DNA from: Amphiura filiformis
Taxonomy: Eukaryota; Echinodermata; Ophiuroidea; Amphilepidida; Amphiuridae
Length of the DNA: 64,000 nt
Direction of reading: 5' to 3'
NCBI RefSeq assembly: GCF_039555335.1
Contig: NC_092635.1
Span: forward strand, 54,937,755 to 55,001,754
Part shown: one piece after another, positions 21,045 to 30,874 of the stretch
Layout: the number at the start of each line of letters is the position of its first letter
Position numbering within the stretch: the stretch's first letter is position 1
The notes under the pieces: model-generated
Database searches by the model: none
Told to the model about the DNA's origin: nothing
Seen by the model: only the letters and a program-made list of their open reading frames with translations
Translations under genes and position numbers: made by a program

Positions 21045-21260
21045 GCATGAAATTATTGATTGGCTCCAAACAAAGGATTTGAACCGGTGTCCTTCACCGA
21101 AATCATGGCACAGTGCAGTCCATTCAATCAAATATTGCCATCAACCTATTTGATCGTAGTGTATTTTGTTATGCGTGTGAGACGACCTCTCGCGGTAGAT
21201 TGCAAACATGCTTTTGTTGAATGCATTTAAGTAGACCGCCATTATTGTGAATTAGTAAAA
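21045..21260 (+). repeat. Dispersed repeat A, copy 1
   Basis: It contains GATTGGCTCCAAACAAAGGA, TTTGAACCGGTG and CAGTCCATTCAATCAAAT, then TGTGAGACGACC. Other copies are at 28238-28425 (inverted), 56205-56455 and 56910-57012 (inverted, partial). GGTTCAAATCC on the opposite strand resembles a tRNA B box, so a tRNA-derived origin is possible. Confidence 0.65.
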
Positions 21261-22229
21261 GGATCAAAGAAAAAAGGGTGGCATCACTGATCAATATGCA
21301 TGATTACAATGTTCAAACACCCCTTACTGTAAATAGATTATCCCATCAAAAGTTTCAAGTCATTAGGAATATTCGGCTGGACCCAGATATATCGGTCAAA
21401 ATTGAATAAAAGTAGACAAGGAAGAATATTTTTTCATCGCTTTACTAATAATTTCTGTTAGGTCTGACCGTGTTTAGCAACTTTTCTTTCATGACTTTTT
21501 GCCAAAGTAAAAACTTTTCGAAATATATCCTAAAAACCGGGTGTCTAAGTTATTTGGACAGACAATAGTATCACAATAAAGTGTTCAATATCGCGATCAA
21601 TATGCTCTGATTGGAATATTCTGAAGTAAATATAATGGGCCGACTATTACGATGTTTGAAGGGATATAGGGGGTCATGTCTTGGTAATATACCTTTATTT
21701 TGGTATTATTAAACAGTATTTTTATCATAAAAATTGACATACACAACTCATGATTGTTTTTAACACTTATTTCTCTTATCTTTTGACAATTTTTGTCACA
21801 TCATACAAAAATGTCATTTTCCGTGTTGTACCTCCGATTCCGTGATTTTCTTCCGTTTTCCGTAAAACGGATAACTTCGGACTCTAGTGTATGGATTTCA
21901 ACTGGGATAGTAGCATATTATGATATTAGTTATAAAAAATAAAATGTTAAAAGAGAGAATATTAGATATATTATCAACAGACTTAAAGCCAAGGAACAAC
22001 AAATTTAATGTAAGGCCTAGCCATCATAGCAAATAGTTACTTTATAAGTCACTCAGATCTCATTTTAAGAATTACAATTTGCTTATGAACTAAAATGGGT
22101 ACTTTTGTGTATTACAAAACAGTTTATACCAAATGCCTTGAATGCTTATTTTGTTGAGGAGAGAAATCAACACAGGTATCACAAGAAATACTTAAGGTTA
22201 TAAGAAAGATATATCCAACAACAAAAAAG

Positions 22230-22504
22230 TTAAAGGAGTATTTCATGATCCAAGCATCCTCTTTTTACGACATTTTTCAGTAGATATACAAAAAAAAAAG
22301 TTTATTCCCAAAATTTCAATTTTGTTCTGGTATACCAGAATGTAATTCAAATTTTGCAATATTTTTGCTAAACAAATTAATCTGCAAGAAATTTTTGTAC
22401 ATAAACATTATGCAGCCAGAGGTTTCCAGTGCCATAAAAATCTCAATTTTTTTTTGAGAAAAATGGAGGGGGATGATGCTGTGGATCACAAAATGCCCTT
22501 TTAA
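22230..22504. mobile_element. TTAA-flanked TIR element, family AAGGGCATTTTGTGATC, copy 2
   Basis: This is an inverted copy of 17274-17591. It ends GTGGATCACAAAATGCCC and has TTAA at 22230-22233 and 22501-22504. TTCTGGTATACCAGAATG in the middle matches the palindrome in copy 1. Confidence 0.65.
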
Positions 22505-22555
22505 ACTAAATTAAAATAAACCTTATGCAAAAGTATAGTTTGTGTTTCCCAGGCT

Positions 22556-22790
22556 CCCAGCAAACACAAAAATGTTTTTATAACACTATAAATCTGTTTT
22601 GATTTGGTTTGGTCAAAATGTTTTAATAACAAGTTTTGGCAAACATATTTTTGTGCAAAATATAATATGGTAGAATGTTTTGCTGCAAGTTTTCAAATTT
22701 TTTTGAATGTGATTAAAACTTGTAAAATTATACACTTTTATATAGCCCAATATTTACATGTTTTCTATAACATGTTTTGCGTTTGCTGGG
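22556..22790. repeat. CCCAGCAAACACAAAA family, copy 1
   Basis: It starts CCCAGCAAACACAAAAATG and ends TTGCGTTTGCTGGG, a TIR pair. The interior is built from many short variants of AAAATGTTTT and ATAACA. Other copies are at 32007-32276, 39930-40265 and 41351-41747. Confidence 0.65.
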
Positions 22791-22829
22791 TTCTTGTTTT
22801 TTTGTGTTTTTTTTCATTTCCAAAATTGC

Positions 22830-23270
22830 TTAAAGCCATATTATAACATTTCTGTAAAAATAGATTAGTATTTATTTTCCATTTTACTGTCAGATATGTC
22901 CCCTTTTAATTTTGAGCCGAACAAGTGAGGTAAAGCATAGCAAATTGGAATTTACTACTAGCGCCCATGCATGTTACTCCCGCGGTTGTAATACGGTACG
23001 ATCCTCAGGGTGTGTGTGTACGTGTATCCCGCACGCTGTGTACGTACTGTGCATACGTATTCGACTAATATTTCCATCGTAATAATAAAACACCGGTTCC
23101 ATCGTTTTATTCAAAATGTCGGATTTTGACAAAACTACAGCACCTAAAGTCTTAATTTTTGCAGAGTATCTTTATTGACTAAAGTACATTACAATCGTGT
23201 AAAACCAGAATTAAAATTTTTTTTTTTTTTTGAGGCGTTCTCCTCAGCAAATGTTATAATATGGCTTTAA
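22830..23270. mobile_element. TTAA-flanked TIR element AGCCATATTATAACATTT, copy 1
   Basis: TTAAAGCCATATTATAACAT at the left is mirrored by ATGTTATAATATGGCTTTAA at the right. TTAA borders are at 22830-22833 and 23267-23270. A second copy in opposite orientation lies at 48000-48469. It fits a piggyBac-type non-autonomous element. The interior has unusually high GC and CpG for this region (CGTACGATCC-like stretches). Confidence 0.7.
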
Positions 23271-23480
23271 CAACCAATATTCAAACTGATTTCCTAGCAT
23301 TTAGACCAAAGGGCTCTCAGATTTCTGGACACAATAGCACAGAAAAGATGTGACCATTAAAATGTTAAAATGTGGAGTTCTAATATCGAAAGCGGACTTT
23401 GTGGCATTTTTCATACTGAGGGACCCTCCCTTTGGTTATCCCTCCCTCTGATATTGCACCAATCATATCCTTTCAAAGAA

Positions 23481-23817
23481 TGGGCTATTCCAGTTGAAAT
23501 CCATACAGCCCCCTATGGAAGATGTGACCTTAATCTCCCATCGCATCATTATACTGGGCAGGAAAGACCTATAATTTTCACTGTTACTCATTTGGCAAAA
23601 GCTTACTCCAGTAGTTGTGGAACCATTTTTTTTACCAAATGAGTAATTCTACAAATTTACATACAAGGTTATTCCTGCCCAGCAATGCCATACAGGGGGT
23701 GTAAACTTCAAATGGAGTCACCCATTCAGTTAACCCCATTTGAAATTCACACTCCCTGTGTGAATGATTAAGGTTATTTCATCCAGAGGGTGTATGGATT
23801 TCAACTGGAATAGCCCA
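23481..23817. repeat. Fold-back repeat, GGGCTATTCC family, with inner insertion
   Basis: It begins TGGGCTATTCCAGTTGAAAT and ends TTTCAACTGGAATAGCCCA, clean inverted ends. It is interrupted at about 23535-23690 by a smaller element whose ends are CTGGGCAGGAA and TTCCTGCCCAG. Confidence 0.85.
23535..23690. mobile_element. Small TIR insertion CTGGGCAGGAA
   Basis: ACTGGGCAGGAAAGACC at the left and GGTTATTCCTGCCCAG at the right are inverted, and an inner palindrome TTACTCATTTGG / CCAAATGAGTAA is present. It splits a GGGCTATTCC repeat. Its exact borders are unclear. Confidence 0.55.
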
Positions 23818-26350
23818 ATTATGTCACCATTCAACCACCAAAACAAAGAAACCGAATGAAATTAGCCCTACCATAGGGCCTTTAAACACACTATATTCCG
23901 AGAACCGCTAATAACACAGTGACAGCTCCACCCGACAACTTTGTGGGGGAGGGGGGGGGGGGGGTCACTGGGTTTAACAGTTCTAGTTCTCTGGATATAA
24001 CATGGGTGTTTTGGGATTACCACTGTCAAAAGGCACTCTAGTAGGGCTAGATGAAATTGGGATAAAGTCCCCAGTACTTTTGTTTGTACCTAAGCTGTCT
24101 TGTGTGATTGTATATACATTTTTATACAGGTTTATATCATATTTTGACTTCAGTTTGTGTGTGTTCGTTCATGTAAAAAATGTATCCAAAGAATGCGTTG
24201 CCCTTTTTTAGGGAACTACAAATATGTAAAGTTAGAATAACTCAAGTTATATGTGTATCCTCCAGGATGTAAAGAAGGTTTATTACATGGATTTACAGCT
24301 ATTTATCATGTTTCAGGGTTTTCTTATTGGAAAATAGTGATTTCAAAGATAAATATAATATTAAAAATTTAATATATTTGATATATTTTCATTTAAATTT
24401 TATGTATGTATATTTGAGTTGCAAATATACCATTAATACTTGATTTGGAAGAGAATGTATTATATCATAAGTATCATTTTTATTGCAGTGTAAATCTTTT
24501 TAATTGAAATTGAAGATGAATAAAATGACCTATAGAAATGTGAAATGAAGTCTTTTCTTTCTTTCCTTGGGAGTGATATGGATTCCATCCCATGCACACA
24601 TTGTCCCAAAATCCGTGTTCAATTTTAAAGGGGTACATTATGCAGTCATTTGATTAAAAGTACAAGACCAACTAAGCATTATTTTGATAGAATAATGGCC
24701 TAAGGGGGTCAAAAAGGCAAAAAGACCCCTGACCCTGCAATTGAATTTGATTTGAGTATTTTCATCATACCTTATGTTCAGTTAGACGCACCCACGATTT
24801 ATGGCAGGCGTTAGAGGTCTTTTTGGGCCAACTTTTTACAAGACATTATTTTGATAGAAACTTGAGACCTATAAAGGGTTCAGTTGTGTAAAAATCTAAA
24901 ACTGCTTGTTTTCTTGATACTAGGCACAGGAAATGATTTTTTTGATATTGTTCAAAACCGTTTTGGTGAGCAGTAGGCCTACCTTTTCTATACAGAGTAA
25001 CCCTGGGGCATAGGCTTAACATGATTGGTCCACATGACCCCACGGGGGTGGGGTGAGGTTGGTAGTGCGGGCCCACACATCACCACACCCACCAGTGGCG
25101 AGCGTGTGTCTTCATATTGGGGGGGGGGGGCACCGACCGTGATGGGGGCAGCCTGCTCTGAGGGGAGGGGTGAACAAGCCGTTTTTCGGTAATTTTAGGA
25201 TTGTTTTTAAATCGATGGGGAGGGGGCACGTACGCCCACCCCGTGCCCCTATGACGCTACGTCACTACACTCCACCCATCCCTGTAACCAACCATATAGT
25301 AACTTATTTCTCATTCCAAAACAAATTAAACAATTCACAAAAGTTTCCCACTTTTCCATATTTTATAAATTTAATTTCCTCCCAAATTCGGGCCCCTCCT
25401 CCCCTTTGATCTAGGGCCTTGGACACATGCCTATCGGGCCCTGTGGTAAATCCGGCCCGCTGCCCTAACCATGCTAGCCTCATGCTCAAAGTAAAACTGG
25501 TCTAATTGAAACCCCTATGGCCCGATCGTTCGTTCGGCAGATATTTTTTTCCGTATCGTAGTCTAGCATGATGCGACGTACGTCGTATATAAATTTGACG
25601 TATGATTCGAGCCATTAGTACACAAAACTTAGGTGTTACGGAAAAACACGGGTTCAAATGAACATTTTGTCGCTCGGCACCATTGGCGTTGATTCACCAT
25701 TGAGGGGGTAAATACCTTTGTGATAACATAGTCCAGGCGGCATCTTATAATATTCTATCATCACCCCTGATCATCATTACAGACTGGGATTAAACAGATG
25801 CGTACAGGAGGTCAGGAGCCAAGGGGGCAACATTTCCAAATCGTTCTGCTGATCCGCTATGGCTGGACAAATGAGCGCGAAGCGCGAGAAAGTTGGCAAA
25901 CAACGCGAAACTGTACGGTCAAAATTAGGATTGTGGCGTAAAACTGGGCCAAATGAAGATGCGCCGAACTTTTGGTTAATTTTGTCCTGGCATACTTCCC
26001 CTAGTGCCCCCGGTAGCTCCCGGTCGGAACTGGGATTATAGGGTAGTGGCTTCCTGGTGTGGCTTAACCAAATGGTCCCCTTCCCCGTTCCCCTACCACA
26101 ACCCAACGCCGCAAAATAATCTTATACAGGTGTCCACCCGGTGAGATGTCCATGGCAAGTCCCCAATGTTGCCCATGCCATGTAAATAGTCAAGTTGAAT
26201 TTCCCCCGGCCCGGCCCTCGATTTCGACTTGTCATAAATTCCCCTACATTCTAGTACTAGCATGGTCCTCAAGCCAGATATAGGCCTATTTGTGGCGTAA
26301 CAACCATTCAAATTCAAAATGTTTATGTTATAAAAAAAGTTGCAACTTGG
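23818..26350. other. Intergenic stretch, no gene seen
   Basis: No exon with homology I recognise. Holds a poly-G tract at 23945-23964, an AT-rich tract at 24340-24530 with AATAAA at 24519, and a second poly-G tract at 25121-25132. ORFs on both strands here are short and unlike any family I know. Confidence 0.4.
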
Positions 26351-26366
26351 AACATTTTGTCACACA

Positions 26367-26515
26367 GGGAGCACCCTCAAGAAGAAAGGGTTCTCCAAGG
26401 TTTCTTTATATGTTCAAGAACCCAAAAAGGTTCTACACAGGGATTTAAAGAGAAAGACCCCTTTGATCCATTTGAAGAACTTTTAATGGTTCTTTGACAA
26501 ACCTTTAAAGGTGCA
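26367..26515. repeat. AGAACC/GGTTCT repeat
   Basis: Repeated AAGGGTTCTCCAAGG, AAGAACCC, AAAAGGTTCT and AATGGTTCTTTG stretches form several small inverted repeats. The same word set dominates 35158-35385 in a DUOXA intron. Confidence 0.5.
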
Positions 26516-27747
26516 CGCTGGAGGACAGCTGACAGCCGAAGAGTGGTATATATTATGCTTCCTGAACTCTCCAGGCTTGAACTAACAAAAAGAAAATACA
26601 AAGATGCAACTATATACCAAATAGCATAATATGCGTAGATCCGGGGAGGTAAATCCCCCCAATATTTTGCCAGGGGGTGGTCCATACAATCACCCCCCCC
26701 CCCCCAATGTTGACACCTGAATATGGGTTTATGACCAAATTAGCCTCATATTTGGCCATTTTAGCCCCAAAAGTGCAAATTTTTGCGCCCATTTATTCCA
26801 CTTTTGCACTATATTTCATCAGTTTAGCTACAAAATAGCCAATACCGATATAAAATAACTTCGAAGATGTACATTATTGTGCCCCGGTATCATGGTATTG
26901 CGGATTGTAAGGTTGGGTTCTAGATTTTAATTCATGACGACAGGTAGGTAAGAGGTAAACATAACTTTATTTCTTTAAGGCGCGGGGTATACGATAACCC
27001 AGCTGATAGGTTTATTTACATTGTGTCGCGGGGTTTTCCCAATCAGGAGCGCTACAAGTTAAAAATCCCGGTTTTGCCGGACTCTGCATTTCAGGTGATC
27101 ATGATGATGCTGACCGTTGAGGCGCATACTGCAGTTACTGTCCGTTTTCCTATACACAATACACAGTGCTCTCACCATTGAGCTGTGACCTGTACAAATC
27201 GTGCCATGTTAGAAGAATAGGCATTTGTCTAGTTAACGTCAATGTGTGAAAATAACCGGCCAATATTAAAAGTACTCTCAAAACTTCTAGCAAATATATT
27301 CCTCTAACATGACCTAAAATTACAGCTAGGTTAGATGCTCAGAAATATTCGTACTTTGGTAAAATAGTGAGTGAGGGCAAGACATAGCTAGCCAACGTCC
27401 CGTGTTAATTGAATGGAGATTTGACCGAAAATTTTGGTAAACGGACCGCTCACTTCTGAAGAATGCCACACGAAAACGGTACAAGCTACATTTAAAGTAC
27501 TCTCTGTTCGATCATCATGATGAGTTTCTTACATAGTATGCCGAAATTGGGTACTGTAGGTGGTTGACAAAGGGTCGTACTTCGCTGATGAGTAAGTGAC
27601 AGTGAACATGAAATTCAGCGCCCATAACCCAAGTTAGTAGCTAGTTAGTGGAGGCCGTCACGGGACTGATTATTGATTATTGAAGTGCCTTATTAATAGA
27701 TACGCACGATTTAGGGCAAGAAAAAAAACCCGGGACACTTTTGGAGA

Positions 27748-27809
<62 letters not shown>
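27748..27809. repeat. CAT microsatellite
   Basis: About 20 perfect CAT units in a row. The long ORF through it (poly-Ile) is only a consequence of the repeat. Confidence 0.95.
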
Positions 27810-27890
27810 CTTTCTACATTTTTTCTAAACAACATACTGTTTTAATAAGATTTTTTTCTTAAAATGCATTTAACTATAATTATTGTTTAG

Positions 27891-28240
27891 GGCGTGGTGA
27901 AATAAAACATCACGATTTTCATCACAAAACAAATATAATGCATAAGAAATCGTTTGTTTTAGAGCGTGATGATGAAATAAAACATCACGGTTTTCATCAC
28001 GAAACAAAGTAATACATAAGAAATCAATTTTTCGTGAGTGATGAAATAAAACATCATGATTTTCATCACGAAACAAAGTAATACATAAGAAATCGTTTGT
28101 TTTAGAGCGTGATGAAATAAAACATCACGATTTTCATCACAAAACAAAGTAATAGGCCTACAAAAGAAATACTTTTTTCGAGAGTGATTAAATAAAACAT
28201 CACGATTTTCATCACGGAACAAAGTAATACATATAACATC
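27891..28240. repeat. Minisatellite, about 72-bp unit, five copies
   Basis: Copies of TGATGAAATAAAACATCACG and TTTTCATCACGAAACAAAGT followed by AATACATAAGAAATCG begin near 27891, 27963, 28033, 28107 and 28180. Each unit holds a small hairpin, GTGATG against CATCAC. Minus-strand ORFs across it reflect the repeat. Confidence 0.85.
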
Positions 28241-28425
28241 GTTTGTTTGATTGCAATCAACCGCGACAGTTCGTCTCACACACATAACAATGCACTGCGA
28301 TCAAATAGGTTGATGACAACATTTGATTGAATGGACTGCACTGCGACATGATTACGGTGCACCGGTTCAAATCCTTTGTTTGGAGCCAATCAATAATTTC
28401 ACGTACAGCCTCTATGCAAATTAGA
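28238..28425 (-). repeat. Dispersed repeat A, copy 2 (inverted)
   Basis: ACAGTTCGTCTCACACACAT, ATTTGATTGAATGGACTGCA and CACCGGTTCAAATCCTTTG are the reverse complement of the 21-kb and 56.2-kb copies. It directly adjoins the minisatellite. Confidence 0.7.
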
Positions 28426-28429
28426 GTTT

Positions 28430-30120
28430 ACACACGCTGCAGCTGGGGTAATCGACCGAAGCTGGTTGTCGTTAGTGATCGAATGCATGAGCTTATTTGC
28501 TTTACTGAATCGATTTACTGGATTAATATCCTGTTAACTGGGTTTAATGCCACAAAGGTCGAATCGGGCTTGCCATGGACCATAAGTGCATCATGGATGA
28601 CACAGGGTTGAGCTGACCATTTCCACTAGTTCTAAACACCTTGATGTACCAAAACGTTAATTGTATAAATTGAATACTTATGCTAATAAAATTGCTGCAA
28701 TTATTTAATTTATTGTAACCGTGGTAGAATTAAAACAGTTGTGCGCGGGGTTGTGCGGCACTAGTCAATATCACCTTAAGAAACCCGGAATTGCATTCAT
28801 TGTGTAGGCCTACTTGTCATAAATTATTATGACCGGTAAAAGATAAAACTTAGGAAGCGTCTGATACTTGAAGTAAATTTACATTTAATCACCTTACAAA
28901 TTGTCTAATTATGTCCGATGTATTTTAGGGACTTTCCCATTCAGTTCAACGACATTATGTGTCAAGTTACATGGAAAGGAAGATAAAATGTATTTTCTTT
29001 GTAATATTTATATAGATGTAAACAAATAAACTATATATTGATCGACAAACATGTTATTTCCTGTAACAACTCCCCATCATACATGTATCATGGGCCCGGA
29101 TCATGGGGAGGGCCGGGTGAGGCTTTCCTTGTCCAAGGACACACCCAGTTTTTGCCGGTGCTCAGACCAAAACAAAAATACACTAAAGAACCCCAAAACA
29201 ACAACAACAACAACAACAACAACAATCGCTCGCATGCAAAAAATGGACTTATTTTCTTTCCTAAAAATATACTTTTTGAGGCTATTTTGAACACTTTAAC
29301 GTGAAATAGATGGGCCTGGGACCAATGGACATGCAATTGGATGGCTTGAAGATGGGAACATCTCAACAGTACTACTAAACTCCGGGACTAAACTGGTATA
29401 TGAAGTTTTCAATGAGGATTATCAAGTGAAATCACAGCAAAATTGTTTAACATAGCCTATATGAATCATTATGTCGCATGTCGCCACCTAAACTCATATA
29501 TTGATAGGATATCTCGCCTATCAGAGTTTTGACGCGTAGTTATCTCGTCCGGGATTCGACTGTATATTTAATTTCTCCATATTTGTTTATGCGTCTGTTT
29601 TGATATAGCCTAAAGTTCATGATACAGTGATAACTATGATAAAGTTAAACAATAAAGTTTGATGGTAATTGGTATATATCACTCCGCCGATGGCATACAC
29701 TTATTAGCCTCTTACACAGGCCCTGAAACATGGGAGGAAAGGAGTGACGATCTCGGCAATGCAGATTTATCACATAGCTGCCATGTGCGATGGAAAAACC
29801 CGGTAACCTTTTGATATGTCATTGAGAACTTCTGTCAGACATTCAATATGACGGGTTTTTTACTGAAAAGGGAGAGGGACCACGGGGGTGCCTTAGGCCT
29901 GTAATGTGTAGGCCTATCTCTTTTCGCCCAAGTTTCAGATTCTTCACCGAAAATGCCAATAGCCTGAACAATTTTTCGATGTCTCGCTGTATTCAATCAA
30001 TTTATCATTTGAATTATGTATTTCGGCACTTATTTAAAAAAGATCCGAAAAAGTTTTTTTTCTTCTTTTAATCTCAGCTAATAGATCAAAATGACTGCGT
30101 ATCGGCGTATCGGGTTGGGT
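28430..30120. other. Upstream flank of DUOXA, no gene seen
   Basis: Apart from an AAC microsatellite at 29197-29225 I recognise nothing. The short ORFs over that microsatellite are repeat artefacts. Confidence 0.4.
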
Positions 30121-30145
30121 ATACAAAGAGCCGGGACAAAGAGGC

Positions 30146-30199
30146 AAAGTTGTCCTTTTGCTGCTCGACTTATCTACAGCATTTGACACTATTGATCAC
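30146..30199 (+). pseudogene. Fragment of a LINE reverse transcriptase
   Basis: The + strand encodes KVVLLLLDLSTAFDTIDH, matching the RT block [15 protein letters not shown] of the LINE at 12.6-14.4 kb. No flanking RT motif remains. It lies about 510 bases before the DUOXA start codon. Confidence 0.7.
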
Positions 30200-30712
30200 T
30201 TTCCTTACCCTCTCCCCGAAACATGGGAATGGGATTGTGGGAAATACATATTGAATCTTTTATTTATAGAGATGTTGCGCCGAAACACGATCAATTTTGA
30301 AAGGCAATTTTGAACTTGAAATGGCATGCACATCGTCATTTCGGCAAAATAGGTCACTCGTCTTTCCTGATGTTAATATGGTACAGCTACATGGCAGCTA
30401 TTACATATAGGTAGTTACTTCGTTATTGCAGACTGAAGTGAAACAGACAGCCTAGTATGTGTTAGAGTCTACTGACGAGGCTATACTTAACGCACCTTAT
30501 AAAGTACGTATCTATTGATATACCTAAGGGTTAATTATTAATACTTCCTCATAGGATACCGTGACGAAACGGAAAATTCGCAAATGGACTCATTTTACCC
30601 AATATGTTTTGAGACTGTAAGATAAATTACGTGCATCAAATTTGTTTAAATTTTAAGACTCTTCAGAAAGTGAATCGAAATCACACAGAAAGTTGATCAC
30701 TGTAGAAGCATT

Positions 30713-30874
30713 ATGGTGTACGACGCATTCAGAGACAAGCCGTATCCGGCACGGTACCCGCCTCTCAAAACTGCGGTTCGTGTAGACGTGACCTATTCGG
30801 GCATCATATTCGCAATTGCGATTCTTGCATTTTCATTCTTGGTGGTGATTCCCGGTGTCCGAACGGCAAAAAAG
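30713..30874 (+). CDS. DUOXA: DUOXA exon 1
   Basis: ATG at 30713 opens MVYDAFRDKPYPARYPPL, then VRVDVTYSGIIFAIAILAF (first membrane helix) to GVRTAKK. The donor is gtaaga at 30875, phase 0. Confidence 0.94.

Larger units (their letters stand above)
20411..21568. mobile_element. TIR element TATTGTCTGTCC with about 125-bp arms
   Basis: TATTGTCTGTCCAATTAACT and its continuation TTAGACACCC face GGGTGTCTAAG and TTATTTGGACAGACAATA. Similarity extends inward through AGTCATGAAAGAAAAGT to AGACCTAACAG. TA flanks both ends (20409-20410 and 21569-21570). It is nested in the GAGTCCGAAG element and has no coding capacity. Confidence 0.7.
20302..21884. mobile_element. TA-flanked TIR element GAGTCCGAAG, 1.58 kb
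   Basis: The left end GAGTCCGAAGTTTACCGTTT and the right end AAACGGATAACTTCGGACTC are inverted repeats with TA on both sides (20300-20301 and 21885-21886). No transposase frame was found, so it is probably non-autonomous. It sits inside a GGGCTATTCC repeat and itself hosts 20411-21568. Confidence 0.75.
20161..21913. repeat. Fold-back repeat, GGGCTATTCC family, split by nested insertions
   Basis: The left part 20161-20301 (TGGGCCAATCCAGTTGAATT) and right part 21885-21913 (TATGGATTTCAACTGGGATA) belong to one copy. The middle is a TA-flanked TIR element that contains further elements. Confidence 0.7.

Noticed and set aside
24519..24524. AATAAA at 24519 as the DUOX polyadenylation site
   Set aside because: Possible, but it lies 5.8 kb past the stop across many repeats, and other AATAAA/ATTAAA sites are closer; not decidable from sequence.
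27891..28240. Minus-strand repeat protein (FRDENRDVLFHH)
   Set aside because: It follows from the minisatellite; there is no start context, and the frame breaks between units.
29038..29304. ORFs with poly-Asn/Thr/Leu
   Set aside because: Produced by the AAC microsatellite at 29197-29225.
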